Below are positions 36,577 to 44,953 of a DNA stretch of 64,000 nucleotides, piece after piece. The notes beneath the pieces were generated by a model that did not search any database, was not told where the DNA came from, and worked only from the letters and a program-made list of their open reading frames with translations. Each line of letters begins with the position of its first letter. Positions within the stretch are counted from its first letter, which is position 1. The translations under genes were made by a program, and so were the position numbers. The DNA is from Chitinophagaceae bacterium (GTDB lineage Bacteria > Bacteroidota > Bacteroidia > Chitinophagales > Chitinophagaceae): positions 700,163 to 764,162 of the forward strand of contig JANINS010000004.1 of assembly GCA_024508725.1 (NCBI GenBank), written 5' to 3'.

Positions 36577-37080
36577 ATGCTGGCTTCTATTTATATCAAT
36601 GCCCGTAACGAGGCTGAAGAAATGTTGCAAAAAGGTTATGAAAGAACCGAGATACTAACGCTCCTGGTAAATGCTGCAGAACAGGCGGCAGGTTCTGAAG
36701 CTGTCGTATCAATACTCGTCCTGGATAATGAAGGACTTCTTCGTAATGGGGCCTCACCTAAGCTTCCCGCAGATTATTTAAAGGCGATCGATGGTATAAA
36801 ACCTGATGCAAATGTTGGCACCTGTGCTGCAGCAGCGGCAACCGGTAAAATGGTGATCACTCCAAGTTTTTATGCCGATAATAAATGGTCTGAATTAAGG
36901 CATCTGCCTACAGCGATCGGCTTTGTTGGTGCATGGAGTATGCCTATTATTAAAGCCGACAAAGTGCTGGGTACGTTTGGTACTTATTTCCGGCAACACA
37001 GAGAACCTTCGTTTGAAGAGATCAACGGGGTAAGATTACTTGCCGAAACCGCAGCCCTCGTTCTTATGGCTGAAAACTAA
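36577..37080 (+). CDS. stand-alone GAF domain protein
   Basis: A 167-residue protein consisting of one GAF domain: VVSILVLDNEGLLRNGASPKLPADYLKAIDG, then PDANVGTCAAAAATGKMVI, GFVGAWSMPIIKADKVLGTFGTYF and a closing helix (LLAETAALVLMAEN). This sub-type, with the LRNGASP-LP--Y--AIDG motif, is usually fused N-terminally to histidine kinases or PAS proteins as a redox or ligand sensor; here nothing is fused. The single Cys in VGTC is not enough to call free-methionine sulfoxide reductase, which has a different three-Cys pattern. It could act as a small-molecule sensor in trans. It is followed after 59 bp by the exported partner of the CHAT protein in the same direction. Confidence 0.82.
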   Translation: MLASIYINARNEAEEMLQKGYERTEILTLLVNAAEQAAGSEAVVSILVLDNEGLLRNGASPKLPADYLKAIDGIKPDANVGTCAAAAATGKMVITPSFYADNKWSELRHLPTAIGFVGAWSMPIIKADKVLGTFGTYFRQHREPSFEEINGVRLLAETAALVLMAEN

Positions 37081-37139
37081 CCGGTACAGTTGTGTAATAA
37101 TCTCCTGTTGCACATCATTCCATTCAAGAAACATAACGT

Positions 37140-38009
37140 ATGCGATATTTATGTTCATTGCTATTGGTGTGTTTAGTAGTTGCTGCCGGATCATGTTTTG
37201 GTCAGCAGGCAAAAGTGATCGGTGCTTACAATGCATTTAAACTGGAAAACACTGCTGTTAAACTTTTGAAAACCGGCGATTCGCTTGCACTCACTGATGC
37301 CATTCGATTAGAAGATAATGGACGTTTGTATTTTGTATATGACCATACCAGTATTGGTGTGATACATGGTAAAGGGGATGGCCAGGTTCAGCATTTATTG
37401 ACCAACAAACTTCAATACTTACCACATTCAGCTTATTACTTAGAGAAGTTCATGTTGAAAATGGTGTATGATTTTCCATCCAAAGCCGGGTACACTGCTA
37501 CAAGTTTGATGATTCCCATACAAGCAGATACCGTGATGGTATTTGAAGGTGATAATCAATTTTACCATAACCTCGATTCATTTGATATTAAGCAAATCGC
37601 TATTACCTATCCAAACTGGGATACTGCATCTATTCCATATCGCATTAGTAATAGCAAGATCAACATTGCAGTTGCAAATGAAGAAGTGTTCAATTTTTCT
37701 TATTCAGGCGAAAGCCACATGATGGTAAGAGATCAGCAAAAGGAAATGAACTTGCAGAAGAAACTGGAAGCTGTTCGTAAGGAATATACCAACAGGCTTA
37801 TCAATAATTACCTGCATCAATTGGTGATCATGTGTGTGTATGCCGATGAAAAATATTTTGGTAAAGCTGTTGAAACACTTGCAGCTTATTCTCCATTCAG
37901 ACGAAGAGAACCTGTTGCTGTAGCAATGGTAGATCGGTTTCTTATGTTTTCAGGCTTTGAAATACGAGAGGATTTGATGTATAAAGTGCTGTTTACAACG
38001 GGTAAATAA
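37140..38009 (+). CDS. exported protein of unknown function, next to the CHAT gene
   Basis: I do not recognise this 289-residue protein. It has a signal peptide (MRYLCSLLLVCLVVAAGSCF) with the Cys of AAGSC in a possible lipobox, so it may be a lipoprotein. An N-terminal part (AFKLENTAVKLLKTGDSLALTD) resembles beta-sheet modules with small-molecule or surface roles, and LEDNGRLYFVYDHTSIGVIH follows. The C-terminal ~100 residues are helical (DQQKEMNLQKKLEAVRKEY). It lies 29 bp upstream of the TPR-CHAT gene in the same direction, so they form a probable two-gene unit. A role as sensor, substrate or inhibitor of the CHAT domain is speculative. Confidence 0.75.
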   Translation: MRYLCSLLLVCLVVAAGSCFGQQAKVIGAYNAFKLENTAVKLLKTGDSLALTDAIRLEDNGRLYFVYDHTSIGVIHGKGDGQVQHLLTNKLQYLPHSAYYLEKFMLKMVYDFPSKAGYTATSLMIPIQADTVMVFEGDNQFYHNLDSFDIKQIAITYPNWDTASIPYRISNSKINIAVANEEVFNFSYSGESHMMVRDQQKEMNLQKKLEAVRKEYTNRLINNYLHQLVIMCVYADEKYFGKAVETLAAYSPFRRREPVAVAMVDRFLMFSGFEIREDLMYKVLFTTGK

Positions 38010-38038
38010 GAAAATGGTAAATTCGATAGGTCCGAACC

Positions 38039-40978
38039 ATGAAACAGATACTACTAACTGCACTTACAGGTCTGCTGGTCTTTGCAAGTATTGCTCAGCA
38101 CAAGAATGCTGATACCTGGAGAGACAGCGCTAATTACTGGGTAAAGCAAAAAGAATTTCTTAAAGCCATGCCTTATCTTGACTCACTGGCGGCTGACGAT
38201 CCTGATGATATACAGTTATTCAACGTTATACAGTATGTAAGAAGTGAGTTAAAACAATATGATAAAGCTTTAGAAGCTTCTCAACAGCTGATAAGGCTTG
38301 AACCAAAGGAAGCAGGACATTATTCTAATGCAGGGTGGTATGCACTGCTTACAAGATCTGACTCGAAAGCCAAATATTACCTGCTAAAAGCGATCAGTTT
38401 AAATCCGAATAGCTATTCAGCTTATCTCAACCTGGGTCATGTATATGCATACCAGCAGGTGTTTGATAAGATGTTTTATTATTACCAGTATGCAGTTGAG
38501 TATTTCCCTAATAAAGAAAAAGTTGAATCAGCAGCGATTGCCGATCTGAGGTTGTTGAAGCAAATGAAACTGATCGCATTCGATACTACGGAGATTATGG
38601 ATGAAATGCGGACTGTTGCTGCGGAATACGATGATAATACTGCAGCCACTGAAATACTGGATTCGATCTACAGATCTGTAACCTGGTATAACCAACATCC
38701 TTACAGCAAAGAGATCATTGATCTGAAAAGAGAGTTCTGTCGATTAGAAACAAAAAATAAAATATCCCGTTATCATGTATTAAGTGATTTCTATTATGAT
38801 ATTGGAGTGTATGAAGTGGATCAGCGAAATCAGCTCAAAGGCTTTCGGGACTACATTGTTACATCTTTTAAATATGCATTTGCAACCAATGATACAGTTT
38901 CTTTATTGAAGAAATGGGTTGAGTTTGGTCAATATGGAGCAGATCCATTCGATCAATTATTAGACAGTGCTATTGATTTGGCAAAAGCCTCACACGAACG
39001 TGTGTGGTTACTAAAAAGCTATTGGGCCAAAGCTGATGTATTTAAGTCACGTTATAAATGGGATAGTGTTCTTTATTATGCCGGGCTTGCCTATGATCTG
39101 GCCAATCAACTGACTTATAGTGAAGCCGACGAGTTTGAACACAATAAAGAATATGCAATAGCTGCCTGTGCCGAAAAGTTATATGATGCTTACCTCGTAA
39201 AGCGAAAATGTGACTCTGCGTTTCACTTCTTCGATATCAGCAGCAGTTTTTTTCTTAAATATCATCCCGGTATTGATAATGAATTTGAAACAGCACACAA
39301 TAAAGCTGTTGGATTATATAAGTGTGGTAATTATGACGAAAGTATAAAAGTCGCCATCAAAGCATACGAAGACAACAAGTCATACAGGAGACAAATCAAC
39401 TTTTATGATCTGCTTGAGTTGATTGGAATTAATTATTATTCGCAGCGGAAGTTTTCAGAGGCAGAAAAATACTTTCGTCTGGCTATTGAAACCTATAAAC
39501 GATTTACTGAAGAAGCTGAGAATAAAAAAGGATTGATGGTATTGAATGCGAAATGTGAAGATGCTTTTGAATACCTGAAAAAGATCGGTGTAAACAAAGG
39601 TGATGCAGAAATTTTGTTTTCGCTTACTGAAGAAGCGAAGCTAAGTATCATGTATCATACAATAGGGAATACGTATTACCCTAAGGGGATAAAAACCTTG
39701 GCCGATGTTCGAAAATCATTGACAGCCGAGGAGGCAGTATTGTCTTACAGCACCTCCGGAAGAATGAGTTGGGGATATGGAATTGGTTTCGATATTAATA
39801 ATACACTTGTCCTTAAAGAAGATATTCAGCAATTCAATTCCCTGTTAAATGATACACGCCTGTCAGCATTTAGAGATAAACTCAATAAAATGGCTGATGC
39901 GGTTATAAAGAATACAGGCAATACTAAAAAAATTGATGAAGATGTCGCTACTGCTAAGATGGGATTGTTATCACTTATATTCAACATGAATACAGGTGGT
40001 TCCAGGTTTACACGAGGGTTCACAGTGAAAGTTAAGAATAATGACATCTCTGCAGCCGAGGCCGAGCTAAATGCAATGAATGATCTGCTATATTCTTTTT
40101 TTGTTGCTCCATTTGAAACATTATTGGCAGGCAAAAAGACAATTTATATTTCTGCAGAGCAGGCAACTAATTTCTTTCCTTTTGAAATACTGAAGAATAA
40201 ACAAGGCAAATACCTGGGAGAATTGTACAATATTGTTTATGTACCGTCTTTCACTATAAAACATCTGATACAACAAAGAGTAGAATCAGACTCGGTAAAA
40301 AAGAACTTGCTTGCTTTTGGCAATCCGGTATATAACAGTTTCGATGTTAAAGAAATGAATGGCAGGGCTTACGATATGACTGCTTTTGGTTTTGATAGCT
40401 GGAGTGATCTGCCAGGAACTGAGGCTGAGCTGCAAAGTTTGCAACAGGTAAATGCTTCTGCCGAAGTTATACAGGGAAATAAAGTGACAGAATCAGCGAT
40501 CAAACAATTAAGTGAAAAAGGGAAACTGAAAGAATATCAATACCTGCATTTTGCTACACATGGTATGAGTAAGATCGATAATTATGAAGATAATGCGCTG
40601 ATCTTAACTGAACCGGTCGGAGGCAGGAATGATGGATTTCTTCAGTTCTGGGAAATAGCAAACCTTGATGTTGATGCGAGGCTCGTTTGTCTTTCTGCCT
40701 GCGAAACGGCAATGAGTGGTTTTGTAAAAAACAACGAACTGAATTTACCGCTGGCTTTTATCATGGCTGGTGCAAGATCGGTTATTGCTTCTTCATGGAA
40801 GATCGATGATAAGGCTACAGGAATTTTTATGTCTTCGTTATACAGAAAGATTTTTGATGAAAAGAAAACACCATCAGAAGCTTTGTCGCTAACCCGGAAA
40901 GAATTTATCACAGGAGTTTATGGAAACCAATATAAAGCACCAATGTATTGGGGAGCTTTCAAGTATATAGGCTACTAA
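38039..40978 (+). CDS. exported TPR-CHAT protein (caspase-like domain)
   Basis: A 979-residue protein with a signal peptide (MKQILLTALTGLLVFASIAQ), a long TPR region (~25-500; for example YSNAGWYALLTRSDSKAKYYLLKAI, YSAYLNLGHVYAYQQVFDKM, NYYSQRKFSEAEKYFRLAIE) and a C-terminal CHAT domain (~640-979). The caspase-type dyad is complete: His841 in YLHFATHGMS and Cys888 in LVCLSACETAMSG. AFIMAGARSVIASSWKIDD and SLYRKIFDEKKTPSEAL complete the domain. CHAT domains are clan CD proteases; TPR-CHAT proteins are known as effectors in type III-E CRISPR and other immune settings, but those are cytoplasmic. The signal peptide here predicts a periplasmic or surface location, so an ordinary envelope function is just as possible. 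Its last 4 bp overlap the stop of dapF. Confidence 0.9.
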   Translation: MKQILLTALTGLLVFASIAQHKNADTWRDSANYWVKQKEFLKAMPYLDSLAADDPDDIQLFNVIQYVRSELKQYDKALEASQQLIRLEPKEAGHYSNAGWYALLTRSDSKAKYYLLKAISLNPNSYSAYLNLGHVYAYQQVFDKMFYYYQYAVEYFPNKEKVESAAIADLRLLKQMKLIAFDTTEIMDEMRTVAAEYDDNTAATEILDSIYRSVTWYNQHPYSKEIIDLKREFCRLETKNKISRYHVLSDFYYDIGVYEVDQRNQLKGFRDYIVTSFKYAFATNDTVSLLKKWVEFGQYGADPFDQLLDSAIDLAKASHERVWLLKSYWAKADVFKSRYKWDSVLYYAGLAYDLANQLTYSEADEFEHNKEYAIAACAEKLYDAYLVKRKCDSAFHFFDISSSFFLKYHPGIDNEFETAHNKAVGLYKCGNYDESIKVAIKAYEDNKSYRRQINFYDLLELIGINYYSQRKFSEAEKYFRLAIETYKRFTEEAENKKGLMVLNAKCEDAFEYLKKIGVNKGDAEILFSLTEEAKLSIMYHTIGNTYYPKGIKTLADVRKSLTAEEAVLSYSTSGRMSWGYGIGFDINNTLVLKEDIQQFNSLLNDTRLSAFRDKLNKMADAVIKNTGNTKKIDEDVATAKMGLLSLIFNMNTGGSRFTRGFTVKVKNNDISAAEAELNAMNDLLYSFFVAPFETLLAGKKTIYISAEQATNFFPFEILKNKQGKYLGELYNIVYVPSFTIKHLIQQRVESDSVKKNLLAFGNPVYNSFDVKEMNGRAYDMTAFGFDSWSDLPGTEAELQSLQQVNASAEVIQGNKVTESAIKQLSEKGKLKEYQYLHFATHGMSKIDNYEDNALILTEPVGGRNDGFLQFWEIANLDVDARLVCLSACETAMSGFVKNNELNLPLAFIMAGARSVIASSWKIDDKATGIFMSSLYRKIFDEKKTPSEALSLTRKEFITGVYGNQYKAPMYWGAFKYIGY

Positions 40979-41757
40979 TCGTTCAATTCGATCTCACCTT
41001 TGAAAACAAAAGTAGCAGGGCCACAAAGCCAGATGTTGGTGAAGTGCTCATCATCATGTTTGTCGAATTCTACAGCCAGCTTGCCGCCTAAAGTTTCTAC
41101 TTCAACACGATTGAAGCCTCTGTCGTTGTGAGCACTTACAATTGCTGCTGCCGTAACTCCGGTACCGCAACTTAAAGTTTCGTCTTCTACACCTCGTTCG
41201 TACGTACGAACAAAAATATGATCGTCTTCCTGCTGAACAAAGTTGACGTTGATGCCTTCTTTCTCAAATGATTTACTGTAACGAATATCTCTGCCTTCGT
41301 TATAAACATTCAAACCACGGATATCATTTACCGGTTTTACATAATGCGGAGAACCGGTGTTTAATATAGAATCGCCCCAGCGTTCTTCGATCTTATCTAC
41401 GTCAACCATTTTAAGGTTTACCCATCCATCGTCGTCTATATCTGCTTCATGATCTCCATCAATTGCAATGAATTTGTAGTCGCTTTTCCTGATGCCGATA
41501 TCATAAGCAAATTTTACCAGGCACCTTCCTCCATTACCACACATCGTACTTTCTCTGCCGTCAGAATTATAGTACTTCATTTCAAAATCATACCCGGGTT
41601 TGGTATTTAGCAGCATCAGCCCATCTGCTCCAATACCAAATCTCCTGTCGCAAAGAAACTTTACCTGTTTACGGGTGAGTTCGACTTCGTCGTTACGATT
41701 ATCAATGATCACAAAATCATTTCCTGTACCATGGTATTTGTAGAATGTAATTTTCAT
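40975..41757 (-). CDS. dapF: diaminopimelate epimerase
   Basis: A 260-residue enzyme converting LL- to meso-diaminopimelate for lysine and peptidoglycan synthesis. N-terminal FYKYHGTGNDFVIID and the two catalytic cysteine motifs, STMCGNGGRC and ETLSCGTGVTAAA, are intact. FGIGADGLMLL and RTYERGVEDETL are other family blocks. The pseudo-symmetric two-domain length is normal. The 3' end shares the stop palindrome CTAA with the convergent CHAT gene. pyrR lies 2 bp upstream on the same strand, so the two are probably co-transcribed, although their pathways are unrelated. Confidence 0.96.
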   Translation of the reverse strand: MKITFYKYHGTGNDFVIIDNRNDEVELTRKQVKFLCDRRFGIGADGLMLLNTKPGYDFEMKYYNSDGRESTMCGNGGRCLVKFAYDIGIRKSDYKFIAIDGDHEADIDDDGWVNLKMVDVDKIEERWGDSILNTGSPHYVKPVNDIRGLNVYNEGRDIRYSKSFEKEGINVNFVQQEDDHIFVRTYERGVEDETLSCGTGVTAAAIVSAHNDRGFNRVEVETLGGKLAVEFDKHDDEHFTNIWLCGPATFVFKGEIELND

Positions 41758-41759
41758 GT

Positions 41760-42284
41760 TCAGATAAGGACTACTTCGTTTCGTTCATCTTTTTCTTTCC
41801 AGTTTACTTTTACTTTTTGAGAAGCAAAAGTGTCTATTGCTCTGCCACAATAATCAGGCTGAATAGGTAACTCACGGCTAAATCTCCTGTCTATCAAAAC
41901 ACAGAGCTCTACTTTAGAAGGCCTGCCAAAATCCAGCAAAGCATCTAGTGCAGCCCTTATTGTTCTGCCGGTGAATAAGACATCATCAATCAAAATCACT
42001 TGTTTGTTTTCTATACTGAAAGGGATATCAGTTTTATTGGCTACATGCAATTCTTTCCTAACATCATCCCTGTAAAAAGTAATATCCAGTTTTCCATATT
42101 GAACAGGATCCTTGCACAGTTGCTTTAACTCTGCAACGATCTTGTCGCTTAGAAAAATGCCTCTTGGCTGTAAACCGATGATAGTTGTATCCTTAAGTTC
42201 CAGGTGGTTTTCGTAGATATGACGAGCCAGCCGCTTTACAGTGATCGCTACCTGTTCTTCTGTAAGAATTGATTTCAATCCCAA
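41760..42284 (-). CDS. pyrR: PyrR-type phosphoribosyltransferase
   Basis: A 174-residue type I phosphoribosyltransferase. The PRPP loop is VILIDDVLFTGRTIRAALDA, preceded by IIGLQPRGIFLSDKI and DITFYRDDVRK, the combination characteristic of PyrR. In Gram-positives PyrR attenuates pyr operons by binding mRNA and has weak uracil phosphoribosyltransferase activity; whether it regulates here is unclear, as no pyr genes or attenuator are visible. It is the first gene of a pyrR-dapF unit (2-bp gap). Confidence 0.92.
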   Translation of the reverse strand: MGLKSILTEEQVAITVKRLARHIYENHLELKDTTIIGLQPRGIFLSDKIVAELKQLCKDPVQYGKLDITFYRDDVRKELHVANKTDIPFSIENKQVILIDDVLFTGRTIRAALDALLDFGRPSKVELCVLIDRRFSRELPIQPDYCGRAIDTFASQKVKVNWKEKDERNEVVLI

Positions 42285-42327
42285 AGATTTAAGTAGTAAA
42301 TGTAAACCAGTACAGTCACTTAAAAAA

Positions 42328-42723
42328 TTATTCAGCCGAAGGTTTGATGTTAAGCTTTGGAAGAACAGACATTACCAGCATTACAGCTGAAAATGCAACG
42401 AGAAGATAAAGTGCCACTTGTTTTACCGGGCATTCACCCATCAGGCAACTGGCAACAAGAATATAGTTCCTGATGCTCCAAGCAAAGTTGAATATGGTTA
42501 CAAAAACATTTGTTCGTTTGGCCCAAACCCTTGGTATGGCAAATAAGATAATGCTGGCAGAAGAAACAATAATGTTCATTAAGCCGGGTCTTCCGAAATT
42601 GGTGTCGGGTGCATGCATTCCATAGATCACCATATTATTACTTTCTATGATCGTCCAGGGAAAATAGCACACAATGATCACTGCGATTGCAGACACAATT
42701 CCGATCAACTGGGAGTACTTCAT
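42328..42723 (-). CDS. small four-helix membrane protein, unknown
   Basis: A 131-residue protein with four hydrophobic segments: IGIVSAIAVIIVCYFPWTII, MNIIVSSASIILFAIP, TIFNFAWSIRNYILVAS and VALYLLVAFSAVMLVMSVLP. A loop with HAPDTNFGRPGL links segments 1 and 2. I do not recognise the family. It may be co-transcribed with pyrR, which starts 43 bp downstream. Its start codon lies only 11 bp beyond the T-run of the tRNA-Cys terminator. Confidence 0.75.
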   Translation of the reverse strand: MKYSQLIGIVSAIAVIIVCYFPWTIIESNNMVIYGMHAPDTNFGRPGLMNIIVSSASIILFAIPRVWAKRTNVFVTIFNFAWSIRNYILVASCLMGECPVKQVALYLLVAFSAVMLVMSVLPKLNIKPSAE

Positions 42724-42734
42724 TACTGTAAGTT

Positions 42735-42762
42735 AAAAGACCCTGAAGTAGCCTTCAAGGTC
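42735..42762 (-). terminator. terminator of tRNA-Cys
   Basis: Stem GACCTTGAAG/CTTCAGGGTC (10 pairs with one wobble, loop GCTA) on the minus strand, 42739-42762, followed by TTTT. It lies 9 bp beyond the 3' end of tRNA-Cys, separating it from the small membrane-protein gene downstream. Confidence 0.8.
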
Positions 42763-42771
42763 TTGTTTCAG

Positions 42772-42842
42772 AGGTCCCGAGCGGATTCGAACCGCTGTAG
42801 AAGCTTTTGCAGAGCTCTGCCTAGCCACTCGGCCACAGGACC
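42772..42842 (-). tRNA. tRNA-Cys (anticodon GCA)
   Basis: The 71-nt cloverleaf folds completely on the minus strand: acceptor GGTCCTG/CGGGACC, D stem GCC/GGC with loop GAGTGGCTA, anticodon stem GAGCT/AGCTT with loop CTGCAAA (anticodon GCA), and T stem AGCGG/CCGCT with loop TTCGAAT. The discriminator base is T, as required for cysteine tRNA. The 3' CCA is not encoded. A promoter and a terminator flank it, so it is transcribed alone. Confidence 0.97.
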
Positions 42843-42922
42843 AAAAAATTTAAATTTAAACGGAGCTTTTGCTTCTCTGTCTATCCGATAGTTAGCGAAT
42901 AGAGGACCGTTATAAATCGCTG

Positions 42923-42953
42923 CGAAAATAGTACAAACAGCCTAATAAGCAAA
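42923..42953 (-). promoter_or_regulatory. candidate promoter of tRNA-Cys
   Basis: On the minus strand TTTG (42950-42953) and TATTTTCG (42923-42930) are 19 bp apart, close to the Bacteroidota TTTG-N19-21-TAnnTTTG layout. It would give a leader of ~75 nt before the tRNA. In the 199-bp gap up to the phosphorylase gene I see nothing else. Confidence 0.4.
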
Positions 42954-43041
42954 TTCAAAAATTTGATTTATAAAAACCACTGCTGATAATCAGAATATTC
43001 ATCTTTACATTTTCATATTTTCACAGGCTAATTGAAATGTT

Positions 43042-43914
43042 ATGAACAGAATTGCAGAAAGTGAGTTGATCATTACAAATCGTGGATCTATCTATCATAT
43101 TGACCTGAGACCTGAAGAACTGGCTGACACCGTTATCACTGTTGGTGATCCTGATCGTGTGGCTGAAGTGAGTAAATATTTTGATACAGTTGAAGTAAAA
43201 CGTCAGCACAGGGAGTTCATTGCACATACAGGTTTGATCGGGAAGAAAAGATTGACTGTTATTTCAAGTGGTATCGGGCCGGATAATATTGATATTGTTT
43301 TAAATGAACTGGATGCTGTTGCAAATATTGATTTTGAAACAAGGACGGTAAGGCCTAACCTGAGATCGTTAACAATCATCAGGATGGGAACCTGTGGAGC
43401 TTTGCAAGCCGATATTCCTGTAGATAGTTTTGTGGCAGGAACGCATGGAATTGGTTTTGACAATCTTTTACATTATTACAGGCTCGAGAATAACCAGGAG
43501 GAAAGAGAGATACTTCAGAATTTTGTTACGCATACACAATTACAGGGAGCTGTAACACCTTATATCGCCAGTTGCAGTTCGCATGTTATTAAACATTTTG
43601 TTGATGGCTTTCACCAGGGAATTACGGTGACTTGTCCTGGTTTTTATGGACCACAGGGTAGGGTATTGAGACTTGGTTTGGCAAATCCTTTATTGATCGA
43701 CAGGCTGGAGCATTTCCGTTTTGGTAATCATCGCATCGCCAATTTTGAGATGGAAACAAGTGCTATTTATGGATTAGGAAAACTGTTGGGGCACCAATGT
43801 TTGAGTGTGAATGTTATTGTTGCCAACAGGGTAAGAAAAGAATTTAGTAAAGATGGAAAAGCTGCGGTGGAAGGTTTGATTAAGAAAGGGTTGGAGGTGA
43901 TTGAAAAAATATGA
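43042..43914 (+). CDS. nucleoside phosphorylase (uridine phosphorylase-like)
   Basis: A 290-residue PNP/UDP family enzyme that cleaves nucleosides with phosphate. ITVGDPDRVAEVSKYFD is the phosphate-binding start, VISSGIGPDNIDIVLNELDA and IIRMGTCGALQADIPV are the ribose/phosphate motifs, and NFEMETSAIYGLGKLLGH is the base/ribose-binding M-E-x-x-x motif of uridine phosphorylases. Pyrimidine nucleoside salvage is likely and would fit with pyrR nearby, although that gene is on the other strand. Purine activity cannot be ruled out. No signal peptide. Confidence 0.9.
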   Translation: MNRIAESELIITNRGSIYHIDLRPEELADTVITVGDPDRVAEVSKYFDTVEVKRQHREFIAHTGLIGKKRLTVISSGIGPDNIDIVLNELDAVANIDFETRTVRPNLRSLTIIRMGTCGALQADIPVDSFVAGTHGIGFDNLLHYYRLENNQEEREILQNFVTHTQLQGAVTPYIASCSSHVIKHFVDGFHQGITVTCPGFYGPQGRVLRLGLANPLLIDRLEHFRFGNHRIANFEMETSAIYGLGKLLGHQCLSVNVIVANRVRKEFSKDGKAAVEGLIKKGLEVIEKI

Positions 43915-43917
43915 TTC

Positions 43918-44325
43918 ATGAAAAACACTCACATCTTAGTTGCATTAATTTGTTTATTGATAAGTTCAAGCTTCATCGATAGTCAGAATAAAACGGAGGT
44001 CTATCTTTTAAATTGCCCCTGTTCTTTTGGAATGAATGTACATCCACCTGGTTTTTGGGCTTTGCCTGAATATATTGACACAGTCGAAATCAAAGGGGCA
44101 AACCTTCAAAATTTAATAGATGATCAGTTGTCGAAATTGAAAGATACCTCTAATGCTCCTGTTCATACACTGATTGCAATTGTGCGAGTGAGAAATGAGG
44201 TAAGGGATACTTTCTATTCGGAGCCATTGTTCAAGTATTGGCATAAAGGAGATAAAAGCTATGTAGATACAACTGGCTTCTTTAGTAGAGCATTTTCCTT
44301 GTTTCTTACTGATTGGTATAAATAA
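43918..44325 (+). CDS. small exported protein, unknown
   Basis: A 135-residue protein with a signal peptide (MKNTHILVALICLLISSSFI). The mature part contains two close cysteines (LNCPCSFGM), VHPPGFWALPEYIDTVEIKG and an alpha/beta-like remainder (HTLIAIVRVRNEVRDTFYSE). I do not recognise it. The gene starts 3 bp after the nucleoside phosphorylase stop, so it is probably co-transcribed with it, without an obvious functional reason. Confidence 0.7.
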   Translation: MKNTHILVALICLLISSSFIDSQNKTEVYLLNCPCSFGMNVHPPGFWALPEYIDTVEIKGANLQNLIDDQLSKLKDTSNAPVHTLIAIVRVRNEVRDTFYSEPLFKYWHKGDKSYVDTTGFFSRAFSLFLTDWYK

Positions 44326-44326
44326 C

Positions 44327-44704
44327 TCACTTCTTTACTTTCTTTTCTACCAATTCACGTCTCTTCATCCATTTGTTGATGGGTTCCGGATACACGGTAA
44401 GTTTTCCTTTCGCATTCACCAGGCCGGAAGATTTCATTAATGCCGTACTTAAGTCTGTAAGTTTTTTGCTGCGGGATTTTTTAATGTACTTAGATTCAAA
44501 TACAGATATACTGAATTTGATGACCCGCAATTCATCTTTAGGCTGGCGAAGTTTGCGATAGATGATCATTAGCCTTTTGTAAGGATGTTCATCCAATGGT
44601 TTGGATCGGATCACGTGTTCATACAGCTTAGCGGCTTCGTCTAAATTGCCTTCTTGCTCTAATTGTTCTGCATGCTTAACTTCTGATATTACTGCCAGGT
44701 TCAT
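44327..44704 (-). CDS. small TPR-like protein
   Basis: A 125-residue basic, helical protein. The N-terminal half has one TPR-like helix pair (HAEQLEQEGNLDEAAKLYEHVIRSKP, cut here at its conserved P) and a second degenerate one (HPYKRLMIIYRKLRQ). The C-terminal half is lysine-rich, with a short motif VNAKGKLTVYPEPINKWMKR. There is no signal peptide. It probably acts as a protein-interaction adaptor. The stop is 1 bp from that of the convergent exported protein gene. Confidence 0.65.
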   Translation of the reverse strand: MNLAVISEVKHAEQLEQEGNLDEAAKLYEHVIRSKPLDEHPYKRLMIIYRKLRQPKDELRVIKFSISVFESKYIKKSRSKKLTDLSTALMKSSGLVNAKGKLTVYPEPINKWMKRRELVEKKVKK

Positions 44705-44754
44705 GCAAACGTTACTTCAAACTGCCTGCCATCACTGCTTCATATTGTTCTGAA

Positions 44755-44800
44755 AGTACAAGGGTGCGACGCAACGGAAGTTCAATAGAAATACTGCTGT
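44755..44800 (+). repeat. dispersed intergenic repeat, copy 4 (GTGCGACGCAAC class)
   Basis: AGTACAAGGGTGCGACGCAA followed by CGGAAGTTCAATAGAAAT, in the 249-bp gap between the divergent TPR-like and receptor genes. The inner TGCG-A-CGCA is itself a small palindrome, as in copies 1 and 6. Confidence 0.65.
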
Positions 44801-44921
44801 TCGTATCATAAAAATCCCGGTTTGTATAACTAAACTGTTGAGAAGCATTGCAGAAACCTGCTTTTTGTCCATCCTAAAAGCCTGTTGGTGTATCATTTTT
44901 CCGGCTTTTTATTCCTGATTT

Positions 44922-44929
44922 TACGTTTG
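44922..44929 (+). promoter_or_regulatory. candidate -7 element TACGTTTG
   Basis: Exact TAnnTTTG motif 24 bp before the chosen ATG of the receptor gene (44954). It supports that start over an upstream GTG-like extension (44885) that would include the promoter itself. Confidence 0.45.
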
Positions 44930-44953
44930 TGCTATCAAAAATCGAAAAGCGAA

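Noticed and set aside
36577-37080. Free methionine-(R)-sulfoxide reductase (a GAF enzyme).
   Set aside because: The expected set of three catalytic cysteines is missing; only one Cys is present in the domain.
38039-40978. Interpretation of the TPR-CHAT gene as part of a type III-E CRISPR (Craspase) system.
   Set aside because: No gRAMP/Cas7-11 gene, no array, and the protein has a signal peptide.
44885-44953. An N-terminal extension of the beta-barrel receptor.
   Set aside because: It contains the likely promoter TACGTTTG and would bury the signal peptide 30 residues inside the protein.
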